Origin: Lachnospiraceae bacterium
Lineage (GTDB): Bacteria; Bacillota; Clostridia; Lachnospirales; Lachnospiraceae
Reading direction: 5' to 3'
Assembly: GCA_014804615.1 (NCBI GenBank)
Contig: JAAUZL010000008.1
Location: 190,255-254,254 of the forward strand
DNA: 64,000 nt
Shown here: in pieces, positions 28,069-36,649 of the stretch
Position numbering within the stretch: position 1 is the stretch's first letter
Layout of the letters: every line of letters begins with the position of its first letter
Notes under the pieces: model-generated
The model's database searches: none
The model's input: the letters and a program-made list of their open reading frames with translations, nothing else
What the model was told of the DNA's origin: nothing
Program-made: the position numbers and the translations under genes

Positions 28069-29421
28069 ATGAAAACAAGAATAAAATCTTACGAAATGGA
28101 TTTCTGTGAGGGTTCTCTCTGGAAAAAGATATTACTGTTCAGTATGCCACTGATGTTTTCCAACGTACTGCAGGTTGTGTTCAACATGTCCGATGTGGCT
28201 GTTGTAGGTAAGTTTGCAGGCCCCATCGCCCTTGGTGCCGTAGGTTCCACCAGCATCCTTGTAACTTTGTTTACGGGAATCCTGCTGGGATTGTCCAGCG
28301 GTGTCAATGCACTCACAGCGCTATACATCGGTTCCAAAAACGAAAAGGATGTAAGAGAAACCGTACATACTGCCGCTATCCTCTGCTTTTGTACCGGCGT
28401 ATCCATTACCCTGCTTGGAATCGCCTTTTCCCGGTCTATCCTGACTGCTATGCATACAAAGGAGGAACTAATCGAGGATGCCCTCATCTATCTGAGAATC
28501 TACTTGCTGGGAATGCCTGCGCTGGGGATATTTAACTTTGGTAACTCTGTCCTGAGCGCTGCCGGTGACACAAAAAGGCCCCTGTATTTTTTAAGTTTGG
28601 CTGGTGTCTTGAATGTACTGATGAACCTGTTTTTTGTCATCGTATGCCGCATGAATGTGGCAGGTGTTGCGATCGCCAGTATTCTGGCACAGTATTTTTC
28701 TGCAGCGATGGTCCTTGTCCTTCTTCTGCGAACAAAGGAATGCTTCGGCCTTAAGCCGAGCGCCCTGAAAATTTCCCCGAATAAACTGAAGCGAATCATA
28801 CGCATTGGAATTCCATCCGCTTTTCAATACGCTATTTTCGCTCTTGCAAACCTGTTCGTGCAAACGGGCGTAAATTCTTTTGATCATGTGATGGTAGAGG
28901 GAAATTCAGCCGCCAGCAATGCCGACCCGCTGGTATATGATATGATGGCCGCCTTTTATACTGCATGCACCAGTTTTATCGCCCGGAACTATGGAGCACA
29001 GAAAAAAGACCGCATCCGAAAAAGTTTCCTCATTTGTATGTTTTACTCTTTTCTGGTAGGTCTGATTCTGGGTGTGGGAATTTATTTGCTGCGTTATCCC
29101 TTTTTAGGACTGTTTACCAACGACAGCTCTGTAATCAATGCCGGTATCAAACGTTTATCCGTTATGGCGCTTTCCTATTCCGTGTCTGCGTTTATGGATA
29201 ATTCCATTGCCGCATCCAGAGGACTGGGAAGGACCATACTTCCCACTGTTATGGTTATCCTTGGTTCCTGCGTTTTCCGCATTTTCTGGATCTATACGGT
29301 GTTTGCTTACTTCAAAACGATTGAATCATTGTATCTGCTATATGTATTTTCCTGGCTTATCACCGCGATAGCAGAGATTCTGTATTTTATTAAAATATTT
29401 CGCAAAATCCAGGTATCGTAA
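28069..29421 (+). CDS. MATE family efflux transporter
   Basis: LFSMPLMFSNVLQVVFNMSDVAVVGKFAGPIALGAVGST... typical MATE N-terminus. Confidence 0.92.
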   Translation: MKTRIKSYEMDFCEGSLWKKILLFSMPLMFSNVLQVVFNMSDVAVVGKFAGPIALGAVGSTSILVTLFTGILLGLSSGVNALTALYIGSKNEKDVRETVHTAAILCFCTGVSITLLGIAFSRSILTAMHTKEELIEDALIYLRIYLLGMPALGIFNFGNSVLSAAGDTKRPLYFLSLAGVLNVLMNLFFVIVCRMNVAGVAIASILAQYFSAAMVLVLLLRTKECFGLKPSALKISPNKLKRIIRIGIPSAFQYAIFALANLFVQTGVNSFDHVMVEGNSAASNADPLVYDMMAAFYTACTSFIARNYGAQKKDRIRKSFLICMFYSFLVGLILGVGIYLLRYPFLGLFTNDSSVINAGIKRLSVMALSYSVSAFMDNSIAASRGLGRTILPTVMVILGSCVFRIFWIYTVFAYFKTIESLYLLYVFSWLITAIAEILYFIKIFRKIQVS

Positions 29422-29443
29422 TTACATTAGTTTTTTGAACTAA

Positions 29444-30022
29444 TTAATACCCCATTACTCTTTTGACTTCACTGGCTTTTTCCTTCGATGTAAGCATTTC
29501 TAATAAATGAAATGCGACTTCAGGAGCAGTTTTAGGACATGATGATGTTATGATATTATCATCAACTACTATCCATTCATCTCCGAGTACAGCTCCAAAT
29601 TTTTTCAATTCTTCTCTCTTATATCCACCTCGCAAATGATATGTTGTTGCTTTTCTGTTTTTTAATATACCACTTTTAGCTAATGGAAAAGCTGCAACGC
29701 AGACTGACGCAATGGGCTTATGTTGTGAATGAAAAGAGCGAATTAGGTTTAGTGTTTTTTCATGATACGCTTCCTTATAAAATCCATATTCTTCAAATCC
29801 TCCAGGTATAGCCAACGCATCATATTGATCTACGTCAACATCATCTATTAGAATATCTGCTGTTATGGACACTCCAAATGTACTTACGATAGTACGATTG
29901 AATCCACATATATCAATCACTATATCACAATTAAAATCATCATGTGCCCATCCAATAACGTCCACAAAGGGACTGAATTCCATTGTCTCAAAAGCATTTA
30001 AACACAATAGTAATATTTTCAT
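29444..30022 (-). CDS. DJ-1/PfpI family protein
   Basis: YDALAIPGGFEEYGFYKEAY...KPIASVCVAAFPLAKSG (nucleophile-elbow Cys). Confidence 0.9.
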   Translation of the reverse strand: MKILLLCLNAFETMEFSPFVDVIGWAHDDFNCDIVIDICGFNRTIVSTFGVSITADILIDDVDVDQYDALAIPGGFEEYGFYKEAYHEKTLNLIRSFHSQHKPIASVCVAAFPLAKSGILKNRKATTYHLRGGYKREELKKFGAVLGDEWIVVDDNIITSSCPKTAPEVAFHLLEMLTSKEKASEVKRVMGY

Positions 30023-30200
30023 TTGCTTATCTCTCCATAAATTCTAATTTATCATTAAAAACAAGGGCATGGCAACCGCCATGCCCTACATTTTTATCGT
30101 TCTAACGATTCATCAATTCTCTGTTTCTGTTCTTTCAAATCGTTCTGCTTCCCATACAGATTATTGCACTCTTTACAGATTTCCTTCATGAGTTCGCATC

Positions 30201-30210
30201 ACTCGAACTC
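30201..30210. repeat. guaA-type att core (relic or left junction of RT unit)
   Basis: ACTCGAACTC, identical to the core at the 3' end of guaA (58705-58714 neighbourhood). Confidence 0.6.
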
Positions 30211-30312
30211 GGCGTGTCCTTCGATACTCTTAACTATATTTGTTTAAGCCTTGTGCAAATTCACGCCTGCTTTTGCTTCAATTACATCATTTATTTTGAC
30301 TTGCTGATTTTC

Positions 30313-30331
30313 TGTTGCCAAAGTGTTGCCA
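30313..30331. repeat. Arm-type repeat pair of RT unit
   Basis: TGTTGCCA x2, start-to-start 11 nt; inverted copy TGGCAACA at about 31971. Confidence 0.5.
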
Positions 30332-30347
30332 CTATACTCTGAAACTT

Positions 30348-31889
30348 TTACTTATCTTTTACAATTTTTGCAATTATTTCCGAAGACAAACCACTTGTAT
30401 TTTGTGTTACGTTTTGTAAAAAAAACCTTCTTTCATCTTTTGGAAGTAGTTCTGAAGCAATTAGTAATGCTCTTTGTCCCCATGCTCCAAGTCCATTATA
30501 GTCTTGCTTCAACTCGCGTATCCATGACTTCTGCTTTGCTGAATATGCTGCTAAAATTATTTCTCTCTTTATATAATCTGATGAATTGTTATACATTTCT
30601 ACCAAACGTGCAATATGATTAAATTTATCTGTTTTAGCAAATAAATTAAGAATAGTTATTTGTAAAAATTCATTTGATCTGATTATAGGATTCTTCAACA
30701 TTCCCAGCAACTTTTCACCTATATTTTCAAGAACTATATTGCTTTCCTGCGCAATAGAAGAAAAATATAATGCAATATCACTAATTGCAGGCATCAAATT
30801 ATCAATTTCCCTAATGGTAACATTAATTGCTGTATCAACACCAACATTGCTCAGTCTTCTAAACAACCATCTAATCCTTTGATAATCCTTATTTTCAGTT
30901 AGATAGCTCATTAATATGTTTTCTATACGTTCTTCACTAAATACTTCTTTATCAACCTCATTAATATTGTCTATACCAATTATTGCATATGGATCTGAGG
31001 AATATGTATTGATTATCTTGATCATTTCCTCTTCTAATTCACTAATTGGATTATCTTTAAGCATATCATTACATTTTTGTAAGAAATCTTCTTTAGTATA
31101 TATTTTAGTTTTATGCCTCTGCATATTCAATTTTAAAGAATCTAGTACCTTTGCCAATTCATATATTACAATCTGCCCTTCGCTTTCTGAATTGACAAAA
31201 ACAATTATATCGTCAGAATATCGGCAATAATCATATCCTTTCATTAACAAATTTTCATCAAGTGGTATAAGACACATTTCAGCAAACAAATGCATTGCAT
31301 GTGGCCCTATCGGGATACCTTGCGATACAGTCTGTGTAGTATTTTGCAACATTCTTCTAATTGATTTAATAATTTGATTCTCAAATCCACAATCAATTAG
31401 TTGATTTTCTAATGTATGATGATAAATTCTATTATAAAAATCAGCAATATCTATGTAAACGGCAAAAGTATACTGGTTCATTTTTTCTTTTGACGTGATC
31501 CAAAAATTTTTCCATGCTTCTTTCCTATCATACATATTACCCTCAGAGGTTGGTTTAAATCTATAATTAAATACCTTTTTTTCCTCTATTGGTACACGCT
31601 TTTCTTCTATTTTATTTCCATATTGGTATATTAGTGCTACAATTAAAATATTATCAATAGGATCTAATTGTATTGCTACTCGATATGAATATTCATCCTT
31701 AGGTATAATAAACCTTCGATATTGTTGCCAATTGTATTCTTCAATTTCAATTTCCTTTAACCTATTAACCAAATATTCTTCATTTTCAAGCAAAATTTCA
31801 TACTCTTTCAATGTTGGAAACAAATCCGTATCCTTTTCTTTCTTGATATGAATTAGAGCCCATCTTATTGATGTTTCTTGTAATTTCAT
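30348..31889 (-). CDS. Reverse transcriptase of the Abi/DRT-like defence type
   Basis: Motif A YIDIADFYNRIYHH; motif B SQGIPIGPHAMHLF; motif C YCRYSDDIIVF; long helical C-terminus. Start MKLQETS at 31889 proposed. Confidence 0.8.
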   Translation of the reverse strand: MKLQETSIRWALIHIKKEKDTDLFPTLKEYEILLENEEYLVNRLKEIEIEEYNWQQYRRFIIPKDEYSYRVAIQLDPIDNILIVALIYQYGNKIEEKRVPIEEKKVFNYRFKPTSEGNMYDRKEAWKNFWITSKEKMNQYTFAVYIDIADFYNRIYHHTLENQLIDCGFENQIIKSIRRMLQNTTQTVSQGIPIGPHAMHLFAEMCLIPLDENLLMKGYDYCRYSDDIIVFVNSESEGQIVIYELAKVLDSLKLNMQRHKTKIYTKEDFLQKCNDMLKDNPISELEEEMIKIINTYSSDPYAIIGIDNINEVDKEVFSEERIENILMSYLTENKDYQRIRWLFRRLSNVGVDTAINVTIREIDNLMPAISDIALYFSSIAQESNIVLENIGEKLLGMLKNPIIRSNEFLQITILNLFAKTDKFNHIARLVEMYNNSSDYIKREIILAAYSAKQKSWIRELKQDYNGLGAWGQRALLIASELLPKDERRFFLQNVTQNTSGLSSEIIAKIVKDK

Positions 31890-32064
31890 TTTCTTATCCT
31901 CTATATCTTTAAATTTTATATGTATCAGCGAATAAATCAAATTACATAATACTAATTTGATTGGCAACATACCATTTCAAAAAAATTAGTAATAAATATA
32001 ATGCTTACACCACAGACAATCCCCTAGACTACCTACCATATATAATAAATAATATACTCTTGTA

Positions 32065-32076
32065 CTACTCGAACTC
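32065..32076. repeat. guaA-type att core between RT unit and TOTE unit
   Basis: CTACTCGAACTC identical to the guaA 3' end. Confidence 0.7.
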
Positions 32077-32179
32077 TTTTTTCTGTTGTTGGCAGGGTGT
32101 ATTTTTTATTGCTTCCCCTCGCAAAACCGTATCATTTTGATCCGGTTTTATTACTTGTTTATGTGGTTTCAAAGCTGGG

Positions 32180-32197
32180 GTACCCAAATTGTACCCA
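32180..32197. repeat. Arm-type repeat pair of TOTE unit
   Basis: GTACCCA at 32180 and 32191 (11-nt spacing); inverted TGGGTAC at 36161. Confidence 0.5.
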
Positions 32198-32253
32198 GAC
32201 GATTTGAGTATTATTTCAAATACCTTCTCTGCAATCTCATCGGTGCTATTTTT

Positions 32254-35220
32254 CTACATTGTCTCACCCTGATATTTTTCATTTCCAAATGTCATCTCAA
32301 GTAGTTCGTTCGCAATCTTACCATCCACAATACGCATCAGATTATCTTCTGCATCTTCTTTTCCCAAGAAATTCATACTTCCATACCAGACCACTTCGTG
32401 GTCTATAATGCAATAATGCTCACAATAATCTTGTACAAGATTCATCTCGAAGCCAGCCCTTCGCATCTGTTCCTGCAATTCCTGCCAGTATGCACTGTCT
32501 CCATAGCCATAGCAGTCTGGTTTCCATGTGACAATGCCTATGCTAATTCCTGCCTCCTGCTTTTCCCTGAGTATATGAATCATATCATATACTTTTTTGG
32601 TACTAATAGCAGGACTGGAAATTATAATCTCTTTCTCTGCGGAGAGTAAATCTTTCTGGTAGATATCCGCGTAATTATCTATGCCAAAAATTGCATTAGT
32701 CGTTTGTTTATGTGCGTCAATCCCAGAAAAAATATCGTATCCAATCTGTTTGTACGCCTTAAGTCTTTTATGATACATCCTGTCAAACATAGATATATGA
32801 CTATCAACATAATCATATATAATCACGCTTTTCTTGCCCTCATAATCCCTATTCAAACGTCCGGCATACTGCTCCACAACGCCCTTCCATGCCACAGGGG
32901 TTGCCATGATAAGAGTATCCAGCCTCGGATAATCGAATCCTTCTCCTATCAGTTTACCTGTCGCAACAAGGATCATGCTTTCCTCAGACTTGACCTGATC
33001 CATCTGTTTTAAAATCTCTTTATGCTCTTTATTTGAATTTCTGCCGGACAGTAAAAAGACTTTGTCTGCATAATTTATCAGCTGTTGATACAATCGCTGT
33101 GAATGCTCCACATATTTGGAAAGAACCACTGGTGTCCTTCCATCATTCACGCATTGTTTCACATCCCTTATGATTAATTCGTCTCTGTCTTCATTATCAC
33201 GGATTATTTCATATGCCTCGTTTGGATGCATTTTATCCTGTGAAAATCTCGGCGCCACCACTCTTGTAAAGCGCGGATAAACAAGATGCTCTATCCCCTG
33301 CTCCTTTGCCCTGTCCTTTGAAGTATATTGATAACGAATTGGTCCAAGAAGCATATAATTTATTTTTTCCAAACCGTCACCTCTAAATGGTGTAGCCGTT
33401 ACTCCATACACATATTTTGCATTTGCTTCCTGCAAAATATCGACTATTGTATCCGATGCGGCATGATGACATTCATCTATCAAAATGAGTCCATAGTCCC
33501 TTAACCGCCTATGATATTCACCATTCTTACAGATTGAACCAACCATCGCGATATCAATGATGCCTGTAGTGGAATCGTGAGGTCCCTGCAATTTCCCAAT
33601 TATACTTTTTCGTCTCTTCTTACGACCTGTGGGTGTCTCATACTCTGGAAGTTCTTCATTAATATATAAGAACTTTTCCAGTGCCTCTTTCCATTGTTCC
33701 ATCAATGCTGATGACTGAAGAAGAATAAGTGTGTTTACCTGCTTTTTCGCTATAACATTACAGCACACCACCGTCTTTCCAAATGCTGTGGCAGCATTAA
33801 GAATTCCGTTGTCATGTTGAAGAAGCTTTTCTACAGCGGATATCTGTGATTCTTTCAATTCACCAATGAATTCCACATGAATCGGCTGTCCTTTGCTCCG
33901 CTTATCATCTATTTCATACTCCATATTGGCTTTTTCACACTCTTCGATTATATTCTCCAAAATACCTCTTGGAACTATGATGAATCCACCTTCATCACGC
34001 CCCAGATAAATATATCTGTAATTCTCAAAATTAGACAATCCCATAGCTTGATTTTTATAAAACACAGGATTGTCAAACGCCGCCATTCTTCTGATTTGAT
34101 TTTGCATTCTGGGTTGTAAATTCACTGCATTCACATACACACCGTTTGACAATGTAATATGCAGAATCCCATCAACATCTTCCTTTTGAAAGTGCTTTGC
34201 TTTCTCCCATGGCTTTTCATTGTTGCTTTCAAAAATATCTTTGTAATCCGCAACAGTATATGTACTTCCTTCTGTCCATTCCTTTATCTTATCCTCAATA
34301 AACTCTTTCGAAAGTTTTTTCTTGTTAAGCAACACTTCCCACTGATTCGGATATGCATTCCAGTGTTCATCTATGAAGGCACTGTTTCCTTCTTTTATTG
34401 CCTGTCCCTGTAATGGCAGCGCAATCAGATTACCCACTCCGCCTTCCGGAAGATGATCCTGCATGGGCAACATGCGGTCATAAAAGCGAAATGACTTTAA
34501 ATTTACAGACTCTGCTCCTTTATTTAACAGAGCAAAACCAAATTTTCTTGCAAAATCAGCTTCTATGGGTTTTTGGAAGAATATCCAAAGATGTGCGCCC
34601 TTCCCCGAGCGTGAACGCTCTACCAACGCATCAATTCCGTTAATATCACAAATTTTTCTCAGGCTGTCTACTTCTTCTCTCCACAAATCGTCATCATTCG
34701 CAAAATCGCTTTTTCCTGCACCTTTTTCATGATTATCAAAATCGAAAACAATAAATCGGCAGGTATCATCTGCTAAAAGAGGAAAAACACCTATGACATC
34801 TGTGGCATCCTCTGAATTTCCTTTCAAATGGTCAATAATCTGTTCCTTTTTTAACTCCTTATATGCCCGTCTCTGACAATCCTGACATCTCACCTTACTT
34901 CCGGTAATTCTCGGGCAGCCATTTTTCCAAAAGTTATAGCATTGTGTATAATAATTTACTTCCCCAGTAGATTTCTTTATGGTACGCTTGCTATATACAT
35001 CTGTACGTCCCCAAAACATACTAAAGAACGCTTTTGCTTCTGTTTCCGTAATTTCTCTTGGTATAATTCTTGCTCCTTGATTTGGATCATATTCATTGCC
35101 GATGTCATCTATATCTTTTATCGAATAGAAAATCCCTGCATCCGCCAGCAGATTCTTCAAATATTGGTTTTCCTTTTCCAGACATTGTAATCTTTTTTCC
35201 AATTCTGAAATGCTTCTCAT
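32254..35220 (-). CDS. TOTE-conflict-system-like protein: AEP primase + SF2 helicase + PLD nuclease
   Basis: N-terminal primase-like (FIVFDFDNHEKG..VERSRSGKGAHLWIFF); helicase AATAFGKTVV, LILIDECHH, GVTATPFRGDG; C-terminal HYCIIDHEVVWYGSMNFLG. Confidence 0.85.
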   Translation of the reverse strand: MRSISELEKRLQCLEKENQYLKNLLADAGIFYSIKDIDDIGNEYDPNQGARIIPREITETEAKAFFSMFWGRTDVYSKRTIKKSTGEVNYYTQCYNFWKNGCPRITGSKVRCQDCQRRAYKELKKEQIIDHLKGNSEDATDVIGVFPLLADDTCRFIVFDFDNHEKGAGKSDFANDDDLWREEVDSLRKICDINGIDALVERSRSGKGAHLWIFFQKPIEADFARKFGFALLNKGAESVNLKSFRFYDRMLPMQDHLPEGGVGNLIALPLQGQAIKEGNSAFIDEHWNAYPNQWEVLLNKKKLSKEFIEDKIKEWTEGSTYTVADYKDIFESNNEKPWEKAKHFQKEDVDGILHITLSNGVYVNAVNLQPRMQNQIRRMAAFDNPVFYKNQAMGLSNFENYRYIYLGRDEGGFIIVPRGILENIIEECEKANMEYEIDDKRSKGQPIHVEFIGELKESQISAVEKLLQHDNGILNAATAFGKTVVCCNVIAKKQVNTLILLQSSALMEQWKEALEKFLYINEELPEYETPTGRKKRRKSIIGKLQGPHDSTTGIIDIAMVGSICKNGEYHRRLRDYGLILIDECHHAASDTIVDILQEANAKYVYGVTATPFRGDGLEKINYMLLGPIRYQYTSKDRAKEQGIEHLVYPRFTRVVAPRFSQDKMHPNEAYEIIRDNEDRDELIIRDVKQCVNDGRTPVVLSKYVEHSQRLYQQLINYADKVFLLSGRNSNKEHKEILKQMDQVKSEESMILVATGKLIGEGFDYPRLDTLIMATPVAWKGVVEQYAGRLNRDYEGKKSVIIYDYVDSHISMFDRMYHKRLKAYKQIGYDIFSGIDAHKQTTNAIFGIDNYADIYQKDLLSAEKEIIISSPAISTKKVYDMIHILREKQEAGISIGIVTWKPDCYGYGDSAYWQELQEQMRRAGFEMNLVQDYCEHYCIIDHEVVWYGSMNFLGKEDAEDNLMRIVDGKIANELLEMTFGNEKYQGETM

Positions 35221-35361
35221 CAGGAACTCCTTCCTGCTCCTCAAAACAAGATATACTTTTTATCCTTTACCACCCTTTTCATCTCACTAATCCACTACAT
35301 CATACAGTTTTTATATTGTTCAAAGCATTTTTTAGAAGCAGCGGCTATAAATAGAATAGAA

Positions 35362-35766
35362 CTACACTGCAATGATACAGCTTTCCTCATAAAGCGGAAT
35401 TTTAGAATCATGAGTAATAAATTTCAGTCCATCTGCTTTTGCCTGCGCGATCATAATACGATCAAACGGGTCATTATGTACTTGACCCTGATCATGATAT
35501 ACCAAAGTTTCCAACATTTTTATGTGATTATCAGCAATAGGCAGCATTCGATACCCCATCTCTCTGCATAAATCTGATAACCGTGAGCCACTAATATGAA
35601 TTTTATCCGGCTTCGCCATATATTTAATCGTTGTCTCCCAAATAGACGCAGAACTGTAAAAAATATCATTTCCTGCATCTACGATCAGTTTTCTGGCTTG
35701 ACTGGATAACTTAGGATTATCGTCCAGCGCCCAGAGGATAATATGCGTATCCAATAGCAGCTTCAT
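35362..35766 (-). CDS. PIN-domain toxin (VapC-like)
   Basis: MKLLLDTHIILWALDD...SSASIWETTIK...DPFDRIMIAQA. Confidence 0.93.
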   Translation of the reverse strand: MKLLLDTHIILWALDDNPKLSSQARKLIVDAGNDIFYSSASIWETTIKYMAKPDKIHISGSRLSDLCREMGYRMLPIADNHIKMLETLVYHDQGQVHNDPFDRIMIAQAKADGLKFITHDSKIPLYEESCIIAV

Positions 35767-35996
35767 TACATACCTCCAAATAATTTCGCAATTTCAGGAT
35801 TCATTTCGTCAAAGTCATAATCATCCTCATATAAGTCCTGTCCTTTCGCAATGCCAATTCTCTTAGAAACCAGCGTTGCTCGCTTTTCTGTAGAATCCGA
35901 TTGCATGAAGCGGTTAATCATTTCCAATATGAACTGTAGATTATCTTCTGACAATCCATTTACCTTTTGAACTACCTGTTCTTTTAATGTCAACAT
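35766..35996 (-). CDS. Cognate antitoxin of PIN toxin
   Basis: Small ORF overlapping the toxin start; KRIGIAKGQDLYEDDYDFDEMNPEIAKLFGG C-terminal tail. Confidence 0.85.
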   Translation of the reverse strand: MLTLKEQVVQKVNGLSEDNLQFILEMINRFMQSDSTEKRATLVSKRIGIAKGQDLYEDDYDFDEMNPEIAKLFGGM

Positions 35997-36209
35997 GAAA
36001 GCTCCGCCTTTCTCCAAAACAAATCTATTTGCTGTTTATATTATACCGTCAATACGAGTTCCATATTTATTATATACTCAAAAGGCTTTTTTCTCAATCC
36101 GATTCTCTGTTTTGATTTAATAAACTGTTCCAATTATCCGCTCATTGTCCCACTTCCAGTTGGGTACAAAATTTCCAATGGTTTCTACAACATACAAATA
36201 ATACGGATA

Positions 36210-36240
36210 ATGGCAGATAATCATATAGACTATCTGCCAT
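36210..36240. terminator. Hairpin at right end of TOTE unit
   Basis: ATGGCAGATA-N11-TATCTGCCAT, 27 bp from the next att core. Confidence 0.55.
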
Positions 36241-36267
36241 TTAAAATAATCTATGCAAAAAAGTAAT

Positions 36268-36280
36268 TACTCGAACTCAA
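36268..36280. repeat. att core, left end of 22-kb integrated element
   Basis: TACTCGAACTCAA, 13-bp identity with 58703-58715. Confidence 0.8.
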
Positions 36281-36380
36281 CTCGTAAAACAATTGCACCC
36301 TATATTTTCGGTCTTTTTGCCCCTTTTTCATCTCTCAAATCTTGAAATTTCTAGGGTGTCTATTCCGTTGCAAGCATTAT

Positions 36381-36424
36381 TAGAACCAGAGTAGAACCAA
36401 TGGGTATATAATAGAACCAGAGTT
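36381..36424. repeat. Integrase arm-type sites, left end
   Basis: TAGAACCAGAGTAGAACCAATGGGTATATAATAGAACCAGAGTT, three AGAACCA copies. Confidence 0.65.
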
Positions 36425-36649
36425 ATTGTCCTGCATTTGTGCTCAGGCTTCTCCAACAAACTCTTTATTTCATATAAACAGCATCATTACGGGAGAGCAA
36501 ATATACGCAGTACCGGTTCATGCTGATGCCTTTCCACAACCATCCCTTCTATCGTAATCTCTTCAAAGCCACATATATCATATGAGATGCTTTCGATTGA
36601 CTTAGCGATTTGTCTGAGTTCTGAATAATCTCATACTAAATATCATTTT

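Noticed and set aside
28089-28887. Minus-strand ORFs 28089-28487, 28500-28805, 28591-28887
   Set aside because: Antisense to the intact MATE gene.
30062-30200. Short coiled peptide MKEICKECNNLYGKQNDLKEQKQRIDESLER as a gene
   Set aside because: 32-aa fragment followed by a hairpin; looks like the decayed end of a mobile-element gene rather than a functional ORF.
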